64,000 bases of DNA from Lepturacanthus savala (lineage: Eukaryota; Chordata; Actinopteri; Scombriformes; Trichiuridae), in assembly GCA_030544235.1 (NCBI GenBank), contig CM060472.1, positions 15,745,654 through 15,809,653 on the forward strand, given 5' to 3'. The notes under the pieces are model-generated. The model did no database searches and was not told the origin of the DNA. It was given only the letters and a program-made list of their open reading frames with translations. Below, piece after piece: positions 55,401 to 57,464 of the stretch. How positions within the stretch are numbered: the first letter of the stretch is position 1; the number at the start of each line of letters is the position of its first letter. Made by a program: the position numbers and the translations under genes.

Positions 55401-57401
55401 GTACTTAATACAAGATATTCCCCCCCCCCCCCCATTAATATTCAATTTATTGCAGTGAAACATCTCTCGGTCTTCAGTTAAAACAGTAAACCTCTCACCG
55501 TCTCCTCCGCTCTGTCTCCCTTGGCGCTGACGTAGCTTAGTCGGTAATGGAGGACGTTCCCGGTGTCAAGCGGCTGCCAGGTGACCCGCAGGCTGAAGGT
55601 GGTTTCCTCATCAATCCTCATGTTCCTGACTCCGTAACGAGGAGCTGCAGGATCAGAGAGAGACAGACGATCAGTGGAGGTCACAGGGCTGAAGGTTAAA
55701 GTCACTGGAGCGCTTCGCTGTCACCGAATCCTATTCATTCATTCATCAGGACATCGTATGAATCCAATTACTTCTGTTATATCAGTGGAACAGCAGCAGG
55801 GAACTTATCATTTTCCTAATCTTTATCCCTGATCTTTAAAGTTTCACTTTCAGTCAAAAACATTTTTAGTTCTGTTTGTTTGGCCAGTGTCATGTATAAG
55901 ATTTTTCATCTGCTTGTACCAGACTTTCACTGAAGTTGCATCATCAAACACACACAGTTATATGATGTGGTCAAAAAAATTTTACCAAGTCAAAATAAAT
56001 GACATAAAAAGACATTAAGATAAAAAGTTAAACAATTCTCTTTTTCTTTTTTGTCTCATTTTTTTTTTAAACAAGAATAAATTGACCAACAACAAACTAT
56101 TTCTATTCAGGATATAAATAAAAAAAAGAACAGAGAAAGAAATTCTTTTGTTTTTGTTATGCTCAGTAGAATTTAATGTTTTATTTCGTTAGCAATTAAA
56201 TCATCTTATTTAAATAGTTTTATTGATTGCGAAAAATATGAGATTAAAAGATATGATAAAAAATTATTTAATTAAAAAATATTTAATTATTAAATTATTT
56301 AATTTAAAATAATTAAATTAAAAGAAAAAATATCACTATATAAGATTATAAAAGATATGAGGTAAAATAACATTGCAAGTCAAGTGTAAAAATTATGAGA
56401 TAAAAAGTCATGAATACAATGTGAAATTAAAAAATAAATACATAATAAAAAATACAATAATATTAGATAAAAAGATGTTATGTTAAAAATTTAAATAATT
56501 TAATCTTGATTTTTTTTTTTTAATTTACAAAAATAATACTTTCACCTGATGAAGTTATCTTTTTGCTGGAGCTAGTTAAGAGTAGAGACAAATATTTACC
56601 GGTGGTGGTAATGGTTGTCGTAGCGACGGTGGTTACTCGGTCAACTGAAATGTAGATGAAACACATTTAATTAATCTGTGTGACATAAAAAAACAAACAG
56701 CTTCATGAAAATCTTTTTTTTTTTAACATTTATTTGAACCTGGAACTCTTGCTCAGATAATCAAACAAAGGAAATAAACATGCGCTGTGATTTACCGGTG
56801 GATTCTACCAGGATGACCTCATCGCTCTCCACCTCGTTCCCATAGATGGCGACCAGGAGGACTTCGTACTCGCTGGAGGGGCTGAGTCCTCTTATCAGGT
56901 AGCTGTTGGTGTTTCCATCCACAAGAGCCTGAAGCAGATCAGATACAGCACAGATCAAGTCCACTGATTGGAGTTCTACTGTAATTTATATGCAGGAAAA
57001 CACACCTTTATATTTAATATCACATCACAGCAGGAAACAGAGAAACATTAAAATGCAGACGGGCCAATGGGTGAAGAGACAGATAACACACGTCTTGTTT
57101 GTGCAATCGCCATCTCTGAGATTATCTCACTGGAGTTTCACTGGTGTGACGGCTTCGGTGAGAGGAAACAGAAACAACTTTCACCTCTACTTCACTTTGT
57201 ATCTTAATCCGATCGTGTGAGTGGAGTTTTATCAGATTTGAAATGAAATGCGGCTCGGTTTTGATCCACAATGTAGAAAAGAGGCAGAAGAAGACACTGA
57301 TACTGATTACACTTCTGAGTCTTTGATGATGCTGTTGTTTGACTATTACTGGCTTTGGTTTATAAAGTGAAGGATGATAAATAATGTTGCAGCTTCATGA
57401 C

Positions 57402-57464
<63 letters not shown>

